Assembly: GCA_965224785.1 (NCBI GenBank) | Contig: OZ245062.1 | Span: 434,001-498,000 of the forward strand | Length of the DNA: 64,000 nucleotides | From: JALSNL01 sp036479585 | GTDB taxonomy: Bacteria > Bacteroidota > Ignavibacteria > Ignavibacteriales > Melioribacteraceae | Direction: 5' to 3' | Shown here: positions 44,352 through 54,030 of the stretch, one piece after another | Layout: every line of letters begins with the position of its first letter | Position numbering within the stretch: the stretch's first letter is position 1 | Position numbers and translations under genes: made by a program | The notes under the pieces: generated by a model | What the model was told of the DNA's origin: nothing | Databases searched by the model: none | What the model saw: only the letters and a program-made list of their open reading frames with translations

Positions 44352-47300
44352 TTATTTAAGAAGTAATAACTTACCACTTTTTTTGAAGTTTTTTTCTGAT
44401 ATAGTTGAATTTGCATTAATCAAATATATGTAAATTCCACTTGGGTAATCAGATGCATAAAAATGATTAACATAATTACCTGCTTGCACTAATGAATTAT
44501 TCAAAACAGTTTCAACAACCTGCCCAGCAATATTATATATCATTAGAGTTACATATGATTCTTCGGGCAAGCCAAATTGAAAACTAGTCTCTGGATTAAA
44601 TGGATTTGGATATGCATTTGATAAAAAATAATTATCTGGAATAATATTATTTCCATTTAAATTTTCAACTCCATTAATTAAACTAAAAAAAGCAACAATA
44701 CTTCTATTCTCAGAAACGGTAAAAGTATATTCAGCATCAGCTGATACTGAATCACCATTTTCTTTCCAATACCTAAAACCCCAATTAGAATTTGCTTCGG
44801 CTTTTACTGTTATTTCATCTAAGTATCTTGCAAAACCACAGCCTGAAGTAAAGCCGGCATTTAGGGGTTCAGAAGAACAGTTTATTATAAAATCTGCTCT
44901 CTTAAAGTGGCACACATAGTTTGCGTTACCACTAACTTCAAAAGAGTATTCGGAATTCGTAGAAACATCAGAACCGTTTTTTGTCCATTTATCAAACTCC
45001 CATCCAGCATTTGGCAAAGCTTTTAGTATTGCAGTTTGTCCAAAAAAGAAAGAACCACTTCCCGAAATACTTCCACCTTCGATAGGATTGGATGTTACAT
45101 TTATTGAATAAATTTCATGAGAAAAATTAGCTATAAAATATCTATTATTTTTAATTAGAAATGTATGGGTAATGAGTACTTCCGGATCAACTGTAGAATC
45201 AGAACCTATTACTTCCGTCCAATTTGCAAAAAACCAACCTTGGTTTGGTGTTGCAGATATTTGTACTGTTTCTCCATGCGAATATGTCCCAGCTCCGCTT
45301 ACAGTCCCAGCATCAGTAGGGTTTGTAATTAAGGTAAGTGTATATGTTTTAAGCTTAAAATTTGCAACTAAGTTTGTATCACTTGTAATTGTAAATGATA
45401 AATCTTCATTTGTACTTATTACTATTCCAGATTCTTTAACTTTCCAGTTAACAAATTCAAATCCATTTGTAGGAATTGCATTTAAGTTTACAGTTGTACC
45501 ATGATTATATTTTCCATCAGTGCCTAGTCCAGTAACTGTGCCACTTTCATCAGGGTTCACATCATAAGTAACAGTATATTTTTTAATTTTAAAATTTGCG
45601 GTTAATGAAGAATCTTTGGTTGCAGTAAAAGTTATAGCAGAATTATTACCAACAATATTATTTCCTGAAGTCCAATTTTTAAAGTTATATCCAGTTTTGG
45701 GTTTTGCTAACAAACTTACTTGTTGTCCATGATTATATTTCCCATTGGGTTTTAGTCCAGTAATATTTCCACCAGCAACAGGTTTAGAAATAGCCATAAT
45801 TGTATATTGTTTTAATGTTGCTGCATAATTTTGATTAATCTTATTAGCAGTTACACTTGTATAACTTCTTTTTGTTGGAACAAAAGAATATCCAGTTTTA
45901 GAGGGAGTAACTATTCCAGTCCAACCGTGAGCAATAGTTATTGTATATGCACCAGTTGTTGCATTAGAAGTAGTAGTTTTAATTCCACCGTTAACCCATG
46001 TTAACTTAACTCCACCAGTTCCGGTAGTACCTTTAATAGTATAGGGTTTAAGAGTGGCAACATAATTTTGATTTACTTTATTAGCAGAAACACTAGTATA
46101 ACTTCTTTTTATTGGAACAAACGTATAACCAGTTTTGGAAGGAGTAACAGTACCCGTCCATCCATGGGGGATAGTAATAGTATAAGCACCAGTAGTAGCA
46201 TGTGAGGTAATAGTCTTTGCTCCACTATTTACCCAAGATAATAAAACTCCTCCAGTTCCGGTATTTCCTTTGATGGTATATTGTTTAAGTGCGGCAACAT
46301 AGTTTTGGTTTACTTTGTTTGCTATAACATTGTTGTAAGGTTTATTAACCGGATTAAACGTATAACCAGTTTTAGAAGGAGTAACCGTACCCGTCCATCC
46401 GTGTGGGATAGTAATAGTATAAGCACCAGTAGTAGCATTAGAGGTCGTAGTCTTTGCTCCACTATTAACCCAAGACAGTAGCACTCCGCCAGTTCCAGTA
46501 GTACCCTTAATCGTATATTGCTTAAGAGTTGCAACGTAATTTCGGTTAGCTTTGTTAGAAGTAATATTAGTATAACTTCTATTTACCGGATTAAACGTAT
46601 AACCAGTTTTGGAAGGAGTAACCGTTCCCGACCATCCGTGAGGGATAGTAATAGTATAAGTACCACTAGCATTTGAAGTAACAGTTTTTGGTCCACTATT
46701 TACCCAAGATAATAAAACACCACCAGTTCCAGTAGTGCCTTTAATAGTATACTGTTTTTGAGTAGCGATATAGTTCTGGTTAACTTTATTAGCTATAACA
46801 TTGTTGTAAGGTTTATTTATAGGATTAAAAGTATATCCGGTTTTAGAAGGAGTAACCGTACCCGTCCATCCGTGAGGGATAGTAATAGTATAAGCACCAC
46901 TAGCATTTGAAGTAACAGTTTTTGGTCCACTATTAACCCAAGATAGTAGTACTCCACCAGTACCAGTGTTTCCAGTTATAGTGTAAGTAATTTGTGTAGC
47001 CACATAATTAGTTACTTGATTAGCAATAACATTAGTATAAGCTTTATTTACAGGAGCAAAAATATAACCGGTTTTGGAAGGAGTAACCGTTCCCGTCCAT
47101 CCGTGAGGGATAGTGATAGTATAAGCACCAGTAGTAGCATTAGAAGTAGTAGTCTTTGCTCCACTATTAACCCAAGATAGTAGTACTCCACCAGTACCAG
47201 TGTTTCCAGTTATAGTGTAAGTAATTTGTGTAGCCACATAATTAGTTACTTGATTAGCAATAACATTAGTATAAGCTTTGTTTACAGGAGCAAAAGTATA

Positions 47301-47759
47301 ACCAGTTTTGGAAGGAGTAACCGTACCCGTCCATCTGTGAGGGATAGTGATAGTATAAGCACCAGTAGTAGCATTAGAAGTAGTAGTCTTTGCTCCACTA
47401 TTAACCCAAGATAGTAGTACTCCACCAGTACCAGTGTTTCCAGTTATAGTGTAAGTAATTTGTGTAGCCACATAATTAGTTACTTGATTAGCAATAACAT
47501 TAGTATAAGCTTTGTTTACAGGAGCAAAAGTATAACCAGTTTTGGAAGGAGTAACCGTTCCCGACCATTCATTAGGGATAGTGATAGTGTAAGCACCAGT
47601 AGTAGCATTAGAAGTAGTAGTCTTTGCTCCGCTATTAACCCAAGATAGTAGTACTCCACCCGTTCCGGTAGTACCAGAAATTATTCTGTTTTGTGCAAAA
47701 ACTGTACTTAGGGTTAAAACAAAGAAAAAGAATACTGTTTTGATATTTAATAAATTCAT
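44352..47759 (-). CDS. Repeat-rich secreted protein with T9SS sorting signal
   Basis: A 1135-residue surface protein. After a signal peptide (about 1-22) come eight tandem copies of a ~78-residue Ig-like/carboxypeptidase-regulatory-like unit ('GTGGVLLSWVNSG', 'TITIPHGWTGTVTPSKTGY'), then five InlB-like repeats ('YNHG..V.L.A.P..G..F..W') at about 650-1020, and a C-terminal T9SS sorting domain with 'YPNPFNPETSF' and a final 'KSGKLLLLK'. It is probably an adhesin or surface-layer component. First gene of the surface operon; the promoter should lie in the 437-base region upstream. The DNA repeats are described separately. Confidence 0.9.
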   Translation of the reverse strand: MNLLNIKTVFFFFVLTLSTVFAQNRIISGTTGTGGVLLSWVNSGAKTTTSNATTGAYTITIPNEWSGTVTPSKTGYTFAPVNKAYTNVIANQVTNYVATQITYTITGNTGTGGVLLSWVNSGAKTTTSNATTGAYTITIPHRWTGTVTPSKTGYTFAPVNKAYTNVIANQVTNYVATQITYTITGNTGTGGVLLSWVNSGAKTTTSNATTGAYTITIPHGWTGTVTPSKTGYIFAPVNKAYTNVIANQVTNYVATQITYTITGNTGTGGVLLSWVNSGPKTVTSNASGAYTITIPHGWTGTVTPSKTGYTFNPINKPYNNVIANKVNQNYIATQKQYTIKGTTGTGGVLLSWVNSGPKTVTSNASGTYTITIPHGWSGTVTPSKTGYTFNPVNRSYTNITSNKANRNYVATLKQYTIKGTTGTGGVLLSWVNSGAKTTTSNATTGAYTITIPHGWTGTVTPSKTGYTFNPVNKPYNNVIANKVNQNYVAALKQYTIKGNTGTGGVLLSWVNSGAKTITSHATTGAYTITIPHGWTGTVTPSKTGYTFVPIKRSYTSVSANKVNQNYVATLKPYTIKGTTGTGGVKLTWVNGGIKTTTSNATTGAYTITIAHGWTGIVTPSKTGYSFVPTKRSYTSVTANKINQNYAATLKQYTIMAISKPVAGGNITGLKPNGKYNHGQQVSLLAKPKTGYNFKNWTSGNNIVGNNSAITFTATKDSSLTANFKIKKYTVTYDVNPDESGTVTGLGTDGKYNHGTTVNLNAIPTNGFEFVNWKVKESGIVISTNEDLSFTITSDTNLVANFKLKTYTLTLITNPTDAGTVSGAGTYSHGETVQISATPNQGWFFANWTEVIGSDSTVDPEVLITHTFLIKNNRYFIANFSHEIYSINVTSNPIEGGSISGSGSFFFGQTAILKALPNAGWEFDKWTKNGSDVSTNSEYSFEVSGNANYVCHFKRADFIINCSSEPLNAGFTSGCGFARYLDEITVKAEANSNWGFRYWKENGDSVSADAEYTFTVSENRSIVAFFSLINGVENLNGNNIIPDNYFLSNAYPNPFNPETSFQFGLPEESYVTLMIYNIAGQVVETVLNNSLVQAGNYVNHFYASDYPSGIYIYLINANSTISEKNFKKSGKLLLLK
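45806..47687 (-). repeat. Eight 234-bp tandem repeats within the T9SS protein gene
   Basis: Each unit encodes about 78 residues. The three units at the 5' end of the gene (about 46980-47687) are almost identical at the DNA level, spaced exactly 234 bases apart, whereas units 4 to 8 have diverged (for example 'NPVNKPYNNV' or 'VPIKRSYTSV' in place of 'APVNKAYTNV'). The pattern fits recent duplication at one end, with older copies at the other. Copy number may vary between strains, and assembly from short reads may be wrong here. Confidence 0.85.
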
Positions 47760-48196
47760 TTTATTACTTACTATTTTTAAGAGACAAACTGTGAATTAAG
47801 ATATTAAACAAATAGTTACTTTTAATAGAAAATTGAAAAATCAAATTTCGCATAACTATGTACTCAATATAATTTAAACTAAGAATTAAAGAAACATATT
47901 TAATTAGTTCCTTCTACTTTAGCTAAAATCTTGGTTAAAAAAATTATACTTACCTTTTTTGAATAAAGTTCCTTGTTTTAGAATAACCCATAACTCTTTA
48001 TTCAAAATAAAGGTTAGGAATTAGCATTAACATTCTATTTATATAAGTAATCAATTTTATAATTTTTATATATTCAAAAGAGTTTAATTTTTGATTTAAA
48101 ATTGTATCAAATATCACAAAACCGACTTATTATTTTCTGTATATTCAATTATCAAATAATTAAAATTATTTAATCTTAATGTAACTCAGGTAAAAA
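47760..48196. other. Long divergent intergenic region
   Basis: About 437 bases between the surface operon (leftward) and the wecB gene (rightward). It is very AT-rich and has no ORF of note. TTGAATAAAG (47959-47968) and CTTTATTCAA (47996-48005) are perfect inverted repeats, and CTTTATT-CAA-AATAAAG (47996-48012) is a second overlapping one. They could be regulatory or the end of an untranslated leader. Both divergent promoters should lie here. Confidence 0.5.
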
Positions 48197-49297
48197 ATGA
48201 AAAAAGTTATTTCAGTTGTTGGGGCTAGACCCAATTTTATGAAAATTGCTCCAATCCATAGAGCTTTTAAAAAATATTCAGAAACAATTCAACATTTAAT
48301 TTGTCATACTGGGCAACATTATGATGAAAAAATGTCTAAAGTATTCTTCGAAGATTTAGAATTACCCAAACCAGATTTTTATTTAGGTGTTGGAAGTGGA
48401 AGTCATGCAGAGCAAACGGCGAATGTAATGATAAAGTTTGAAAAAATTCTACTTGAAGAAAAACCCGATATGATATTAGTTGTTGGAGATGTAAACTCAA
48501 CAATTGCTTGTAGTTTAACTGCTGCAAAATTACATATTAAAGTTATACACGTTGAAGCTGGTTTAAGAAGTGGTGATAGAAAAATGCCTGAAGAAGTAAA
48601 TAGAGTTCTAACAGATTCAATTTCAGATTATCTTTTTATTACAGAAAAAAGTGGGCTGGAAAACTTAAAACATGAAGGTGTTGCTGATGATAAAGTTTTC
48701 TTTACCGGAAATGTTATGATAGATAGTCTTGCATATTTTAAACCAATGGTTGCAAATTCTAATATTCATAATGAGTTTAATTTGGAACTTGGTAAATATG
48801 TTTTAGTTACTTTACACAGACCGAGCAATGTTGATAGTAAAGAACAATTAATAAAACTAATTTCACTATTGAATACAATTGCGGAAAAAAGAAAAGTATT
48901 ATTTCCAATTCATCCTAGAACTAAAAATAATTTAGGTGAATTTGGTCTCCTTGAAACAATGAATAAAAATCTTATTCTTACTGAACCGATTGGATATTTA
49001 GATTTTCTTGCACTTACTAGTAATGCCGAACTTATTCTAACAGATAGTGGCGGAATACAAGAAGAATCAACTTACTTAGGAGTTCAATGTATAACACTTA
49101 GAACATCTACCGAACGCCCAATAACTGTTGAGGTAGGAACTAATCAATTGTTAGGTACAGATTTAGATAAAGCTCAAATAGTTGCTTTAGAAGTTCTTGA
49201 CGGAAAAACAAAAAGTGGAACAATCCCAGAATTGTGGGATGGAAAAGCAGCAGAGAGAATTACTAAAATATTATCTGAGAAACTAAGCCAAGCTTAG
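48197..49297 (+). CDS. wecB: UDP-N-acetylglucosamine 2-epimerase (non-hydrolysing)
   Basis: A 366-residue enzyme interconverting UDP-GlcNAc and UDP-ManNAc. The N terminus 'VVGARPNFMKIAPIHRAF', 'HTGQHYDEKMS', the 'VIHVEAGLRSGDRKMPEE' strand, 'VTLHRPSNVD' and 'LTDSGGIQEE' are all family signatures with the catalytic acidic and histidine residues. It opens the polysaccharide cluster and, with the UDP-sugar dehydrogenase at 39721, would provide ManNAc-derived sugars. Confidence 0.95.
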   Translation: MKKVISVVGARPNFMKIAPIHRAFKKYSETIQHLICHTGQHYDEKMSKVFFEDLELPKPDFYLGVGSGSHAEQTANVMIKFEKILLEEKPDMILVVGDVNSTIACSLTAAKLHIKVIHVEAGLRSGDRKMPEEVNRVLTDSISDYLFITEKSGLENLKHEGVADDKVFFTGNVMIDSLAYFKPMVANSNIHNEFNLELGKYVLVTLHRPSNVDSKEQLIKLISLLNTIAEKRKVLFPIHPRTKNNLGEFGLLETMNKNLILTEPIGYLDFLALTSNAELILTDSGGIQEESTYLGVQCITLRTSTERPITVEVGTNQLLGTDLDKAQIVALEVLDGKTKSGTIPELWDGKAAERITKILSEKLSQA

Positions 49298-49339
49298 TTA
49301 TTTCTAAAAAGATAATAAATAGTTATAAAGGATAAAAAA

Positions 49340-50503
49340 ATTATAATAGAAAAAACTATAATAACCAGCCTTGAGGATATTCAAAAAATCAAAAAGGAAT
49401 GGGTTGAATTATTAACTGATAATAATATAGATGGTTTGTACGTAAATCCGGATGTTTATACATTGCTTTTTGAAAGTAGATATCCAAATGGTAAACCATA
49501 TATAGTTTTATTTAGTAACAATACCAAACCTATTGCTTTAATAATTGGTGCAACTACTAGAAGTAGTGTACCAATTAAAATTGGTTATCTTTCAACTAAT
49601 ACTCCAGAACTAAACAGCTTAGATGTTGAAATTGATGGATTAATTTCCAATGGTGGAAAAGAGGCTGAAGATGTTATGTTGGAATTTCTTAGAGCTTTAC
49701 TTAAGCAAAAGAAATTTGATAAACTTGAAATCCAACATTTACCTGAAACTCATTCTTCTTGGAACGAAATTAAATCTGGGATGAGAGTTAGAAGGGGTGC
49801 AATTTATAATACAAGTATCGAATGGTTTTCGAAAATAAGAGATGCAGAAACTGGTGAACAAATTAGTTATCATAAGCCGAAAACTAAAAGAAAACTAAGA
49901 CGTGCTGATAGAATATTAACCAAACATTTTGATGAGAATGTTGAAGTTAAAGAAATTACTTCTCCTAGCGATATTAAATCATTTATTGAAAAATCTGACG
50001 TTATTTGTAAAAAAAGTTATTTGTGTGAAATTGGCGCTGGCATAGAAGATACTGAGTATTGGAAAAAATACTTAACAGATGTTGCAGAAGGTGGTTACTT
50101 TAGAGGATATTTGCTCATTGCCAACTCACAACCGATATCCTATTCTTTTGGACTTGTTTATAAAAATACTTTCTATTTATTTGCAACAGCTTTTAATTCG
50201 GATTTCAGAGATATTTCTCCAGGTGGATATTTAATTAGGCGAATGCTAGAAAATTTAGTTAAAGAAAAAATTGATTATTTCCACTTTGGCTTTGGTGATG
50301 CAGAATATAAGCGACTATACGGAAATGAATCAACAATAGAAGCTACATTTAGAATTTATGGATTTACAAATACTGCTAGAATTTCTAAAGTGCTAGACCA
50401 AGGAACAATTGCAATACACGGAGCTACGATGGGAGTTCTAGATAAATTTGGTATTCTTAATAAGGTGAAAAAAATCTGGCGTTCAAAACTTGCAAAAAAA
50501 TAA
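49340..50503 (+). CDS. GNAT-superfamily acyltransferase-like protein, non-standard start
   Basis: A protein of the CelD/BcsL-like GNAT superfamily with tandem GNAT folds. The first standard start (TTG at 49436) gives 355 residues, but the frame upstream encodes 'SLEDIQKIKKEWVELLTDNN', which is the expected N-terminal region of the family. No ATG, GTG or TTG precedes it in frame before the stop at 49316-49318 (TAA). The preferred start is ATT at 49340, with AAAGGA seven bases before it, giving 387 residues. The substrate is unknown; members near polysaccharide genes acylate cell-wall or surface components. It sits 42 bases after wecB. Confidence 0.75.
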   Translation: MIIEKTIITSLEDIQKIKKEWVELLTDNNIDGLYVNPDVYTLLFESRYPNGKPYIVLFSNNTKPIALIIGATTRSSVPIKIGYLSTNTPELNSLDVEIDGLISNGGKEAEDVMLEFLRALLKQKKFDKLEIQHLPETHSSWNEIKSGMRVRRGAIYNTSIEWFSKIRDAETGEQISYHKPKTKRKLRRADRILTKHFDENVEVKEITSPSDIKSFIEKSDVICKKSYLCEIGAGIEDTEYWKKYLTDVAEGGYFRGYLLIANSQPISYSFGLVYKNTFYLFATAFNSDFRDISPGGYLIRRMLENLVKEKIDYFHFGFGDAEYKRLYGNESTIEATFRIYGFTNTARISKVLDQGTIAIHGATMGVLDKFGILNKVKKIWRSKLAKK

Positions 50504-50513
50504 AAGGTAACAA

Positions 50514-52025
50514 ATGAAATTACTCGGCAAAGTATTTTTACTATTGTTTCTTACTTCGATACTAACACATTCCCAAAATTATTATTTAGATTCAGAAAAT
50601 GGTAGTGATTTAAATTCAGGAACTACTCCTAATAGTCCGTGGAAAACTATTTCCAAAATAAATAAAAGTACATTCCAACCGGGCGATAAAATATTATTTA
50701 AAAGTGGATTGGAATGGCGAGGGGAGCTAAGAATTTCTTCGCGTGGAACTGCTGAAGCCCCTATTACCATTAGCTCGTATGGGAGTGGAGAAAAACCAAT
50801 AATTAAGGGATCAGAAATTGCAAAGTATTGGAGAAAACATTCCAACATAGTTTGGCAGTCAAAATTTGAAGAGAAACCAGCTTGTATTTGGTTGGTGGAT
50901 GAAGACAAAACAATACATTGGGGTTTGGAAAAAGAGACCATTGATGACTTAGAAAATAATTACGATTTTGTTTGGCAAGATAGTATTCTTTACCTTTATC
51001 TAGGAGCAAATCCATCAAGTACTTTCCCGCAGATTGAATGTTCGGTTAGAGATTACGGAATTATCAACAATTTAGATTATCAAGATATTGATTATATAAC
51101 TATTGATAACATAGAAATTATGTTTACTAGAGATGCAAACTTTAGAGCTGTTGATGTAAAGGGATGGACAATAATAAATTGCTATTCCCATCATAGTGGA
51201 GTTACAGACGAAACCAATGGTCAAGGAATTCAGTATGAAGGTGAAGATGGATTGTTTACAAATAATGTAATTTATGAAAACGGTCAGCACGGATTTTTCC
51301 TTTCTTCGTTCGGAACTGGACTTGTAAAAAACAATATTATTGAAAAAAATAAAATTTACAATAATTATCATACTGGTATTGACTTAATGAATGATGGTGG
51401 CGATGAGTTATCACATACGAAGACAATAATTAGACAAAACTTAGTTTATGAAACTCCAAACTTTAAAGGTATTGAAGTTGGAATACAAACTTTAGGTTAT
51501 GGAAATGGACTGGTAACAAATGTGAAAATCCATCATAATATTGTAGCTTATGTTAATGGAGCTGGTATTTCTGCAGTCTCAAACTCTGATAGTATTTTTA
51601 TTCATAACAATACAGTCTATGAAACTGAAAGCTCTTGCATAAATTTAGACAACCATAAATTATATGCCGAAGCCTATAACAACATTGGGGTTAACAACAA
51701 TTACTATGCAGCATTTTTTGCTCATGATACAATTAATAAAAAAATTGACTACAATATTTGGAATACAAAAAGTGATACTGATACGAAACTTACCTTTATA
51801 ATTGATGAGTATTACTCAAACCACAAAAGTTATTCAGAGACAGTTAAGTTTGATGTTAATGGAAGTGATAAAGAAGTAACACTAACTTTTGAAAATAGTT
51901 TGCCAGTTGGAATAAACGAAACATCAATAAGCAAAGATGCCGGAAAGATATTTGACTATGAATATGATTTTTATGGAAATAAGATTGATGGTAAACTAGA
52001 TATTGGAGCTATAGAAGTAAAATAA
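50514..52025 (+). CDS. Right-handed parallel beta-helix protein, exported
   Basis: A 503-residue protein with a signal peptide (about 1-20, ending 'SILTHSQ'), then 'YYLDSENGSDLNSGTTPNSP' which is the typical opening of DUF1565/PL6-like beta-helix enzymes, then repeated short strands ('NNVIYENGQHGFF', 'NKIYNNYHTGIDL', 'NNTVYETESS') forming a parallel beta-helix at about 190-420. Such proteins are often polysaccharide lyases or epimerases; no catalytic residue can be named here. It is 10 bases after the GNAT gene and may modify the polymer made by the cluster. Confidence 0.8.
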   Translation: MKLLGKVFLLLFLTSILTHSQNYYLDSENGSDLNSGTTPNSPWKTISKINKSTFQPGDKILFKSGLEWRGELRISSRGTAEAPITISSYGSGEKPIIKGSEIAKYWRKHSNIVWQSKFEEKPACIWLVDEDKTIHWGLEKETIDDLENNYDFVWQDSILYLYLGANPSSTFPQIECSVRDYGIINNLDYQDIDYITIDNIEIMFTRDANFRAVDVKGWTIINCYSHHSGVTDETNGQGIQYEGEDGLFTNNVIYENGQHGFFLSSFGTGLVKNNIIEKNKIYNNYHTGIDLMNDGGDELSHTKTIIRQNLVYETPNFKGIEVGIQTLGYGNGLVTNVKIHHNIVAYVNGAGISAVSNSDSIFIHNNTVYETESSCINLDNHKLYAEAYNNIGVNNNYYAAFFAHDTINKKIDYNIWNTKSDTDTKLTFIIDEYYSNHKSYSETVKFDVNGSDKEVTLTFENSLPVGINETSISKDAGKIFDYEYDFYGNKIDGKLDIGAIEVK

Positions 52026-52100
52026 GGAGACTGGAAAACCGGAGAAAAAATAAATTTCTGTTGTCCTAAATTGGAGATTGTAAAATTTTTTTATCTTCTC

Positions 52101-52135
52101 TTTTTACTTTTTACTTTTTACTTTTTACTTTTTAC
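52101..52135. repeat. Heptamer tandem repeat (TTTTTAC)5
   Basis: Five perfect copies of TTTTTAC occupy 52101-52135. The stop codon of the FemAB-like gene (minus strand, 52127-52125) lies within the fourth copy, so a change in copy number would alter the last residues of that protein. Confidence 0.9.
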
Positions 52136-53165
52136 TTGTCTTCACGTTTTTCACAAGCTCAACTAGTTGAACCATTTTTTTACTTATAAAATCTTCTCCG
52201 GCTTCAAATCCTCCAATCGATGTAACTTCGTTTCCACCCATTCCGGTTTTAAAAGTATAGACTCCTGGATTTTCTTCTGCATCAATTCCACCAAGATCAT
52301 ACCATCTCTTACCTAAAGATTTCAACCACATCATAGTTTCCCATTGCAATAAATATGATGAAGACATTTTTAATCCTTCTGTTGTTGAGCCACCTAATAA
52401 ATATATTCCACTATTTCCCAAGGCTGTTGAAACCATTGCAGATAAAGGCTCATCTCCATATTTGCAAATAAATATTTGGAGTTTATTTTCTGCAAGCAAG
52501 TCGTCATTTATCTCTTTGAAGTTGTCAACACTTACAGTTTCTTCAAAGTTTTTTCTACTGTGCATTTCCTTATATATTTTCACAAACTCATCAAACAATT
52601 CTTGACTGTTACCTTTGACAATTGTTAAGTCTTTTTTCTCAGCTTGTTTAAGACTGTATCGCCATTTTTTTCTAAAATTCTTTCTAAGTGTTTCTTCATC
52701 TTTAGAAATATCAATAACAATTGTTTTATCTGGATTCATAAATAATTTGAAACCAACCTCATTAAATATTTTTGTAAAATTATTTTCTTCTTCTACATAT
52801 TGATTTGAAGTTATACGAAGTACCAATTTTCTTTTTACAACATATTCTTCATACAATTTTTCTAAAGCAATTCTGAAAACATCTATGTTTAGTTCTTCAT
52901 CTTTTAATTGCCACAAAGGTCCCCAACGTAAATGTGCAACTCCACGGTTTAGAGTTGGAATTGTTTTTATTCTAATATTTGCAGCAGCTATAATTTCTTC
53001 TGAATTATATACAACAAAATGTTCAGCATTTTCTCCACCTACTGAATGTTTTATAAATCCGTTTGTATGGTAAATAGAAGCATCATCAAATAAAGAAAGA
53101 ATCTTATTCCATTCATCAGAATTATATTTGTGGATTTTGTATTTGATATTTTTTGAAGTAATCAT
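52125..53165 (-). CDS. FemAB/GNAT-family aminoacyltransferase-like protein
   Basis: A 346-residue protein resembling FemAB/FemX-type transferases, with two tandem GNAT-like folds. Key features are 'LRWGPLWQL' in the first domain, the linker 'NFRKKWRYSLKQAEKKDL' typical of the family, and 'YLLGGSTTEGLKMSSSYLLQWETMMW' in the second domain, followed by the 'YDLGGID' motif. Members add amino acids to peptidoglycan or modify surface polymers. It ends in a heptamer repeat. Its start overlaps the stop of the deacetylase gene by one base (TAATG). Confidence 0.85.
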   Translation of the reverse strand: MITSKNIKYKIHKYNSDEWNKILSLFDDASIYHTNGFIKHSVGGENAEHFVVYNSEEIIAAANIRIKTIPTLNRGVAHLRWGPLWQLKDEELNIDVFRIALEKLYEEYVVKRKLVLRITSNQYVEEENNFTKIFNEVGFKLFMNPDKTIVIDISKDEETLRKNFRKKWRYSLKQAEKKDLTIVKGNSQELFDEFVKIYKEMHSRKNFEETVSVDNFKEINDDLLAENKLQIFICKYGDEPLSAMVSTALGNSGIYLLGGSTTEGLKMSSSYLLQWETMMWLKSLGKRWYDLGGIDAEENPGVYTFKTGMGGNEVTSIGGFEAGEDFISKKMVQLVELVKNVKTSKK

Positions 53166-53968
53166 TATTTAGTAATACTTTTTTTAATTTCAAAAGCTTT
53201 ATCAAGCCAGCTATAAGCTCCATGGATTTTTAACCAAAATTCAGGATACCAATCATCTCCATTTGCCCAAACTCTTCCAGTGATTTTTTCATTACTATTT
53301 GATAAAGCTAATTTTGGTTCAATAGTAAAGACTCTTTTGTAACCAGCTGCAAAACTTTTTTGAACAATAAAATTATTGTACTCTCCATTTGGGAAAGCAA
53401 TAGTATCAATTTTTCTACCACTAAGTTCTTCCAATTTTTTCTTTGATTTTTCTAGCTCATAAACTAAATCTTCTTCTAGATGAGAAGTTAACATATTGTG
53501 TGAAACAGAGTGAGAGCCAATAGTAACAAGCTCTTTAGGGAGTTTGTTCATTTGTTCTACAGTCATAATTATTTCATTCATATCAGGATGTACACCTTCA
53601 AATTCCCAGTTAGGAGTTTTGCCAAAATAATCTGAAATGAAAAAAATAGTAAATGGAAGTTTTTTCTCTTCTAAAATTGGAACTGCGTTATTAACCAAAT
53701 TCTCAAAGCCATCATCAAAAGTAATGATAGTATGGAGTTTGTTCTTTTCTAGTTCGCCGAAAAAATCAGTTTTAATAACTTTACATTTTCTTGAAATAAG
53801 ATTCATCTGTTTTGCAAATGCATCTTTCTCATTTTCGAATATTGAATGATAATATAGAGCAACACATATTGGACGAACATCGAATCCAAAAATACTTTGA
53901 ATGAATCTTTTGGTTCGAAGCCAAATAAAATAAAAACTGCTTAGGATTAGTTTTATTATTCTTGTCAT
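53165..53968 (-). CDS. Polysaccharide deacetylase
   Basis: A 267-residue NodB-type carbohydrate esterase family 4 protein. The metal-binding and catalytic Asp85-Asp86 in 'ITFDDGFENL' and His153 with His157 in 'GSHSVSHNML' are the expected residues. The N-terminal 30 residues include a hydrophobic stretch that may anchor it to the inner membrane. It would remove N-acetyl or O-acetyl groups from a surface polymer. It is coupled to the FemAB-like gene by a one-base overlap. Confidence 0.9.
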   Translation of the reverse strand: MTRIIKLILSSFYFIWLRTKRFIQSIFGFDVRPICVALYYHSIFENEKDAFAKQMNLISRKCKVIKTDFFGELEKNKLHTIITFDDGFENLVNNAVPILEEKKLPFTIFFISDYFGKTPNWEFEGVHPDMNEIIMTVEQMNKLPKELVTIGSHSVSHNMLTSHLEEDLVYELEKSKKKLEELSGRKIDTIAFPNGEYNNFIVQKSFAAGYKRVFTIEPKLALSNSNEKITGRVWANGDDWYPEFWLKIHGAYSWLDKAFEIKKSITK

Positions 53969-54030
53969 AGGAGTTAAGATTTTTTAATCAACCTTTATCT
54001 TTCTGTTTTGAAATGAAAGATATTGAGTAA

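Noticed and set aside
46992..47648. Three similar plus-strand ORFs of 62 codons spaced 234 bases apart
   Set aside because: They are antisense shadows of the tandem repeats of the T9SS protein; the serine-rich translation follows from the repeat's codon use.
45806..47687. Regular repeats as a CRISPR array
   Set aside because: Units are 234 bases long, without unique spacers, and lie in a continuous reading frame with a signal peptide and sorting domain.
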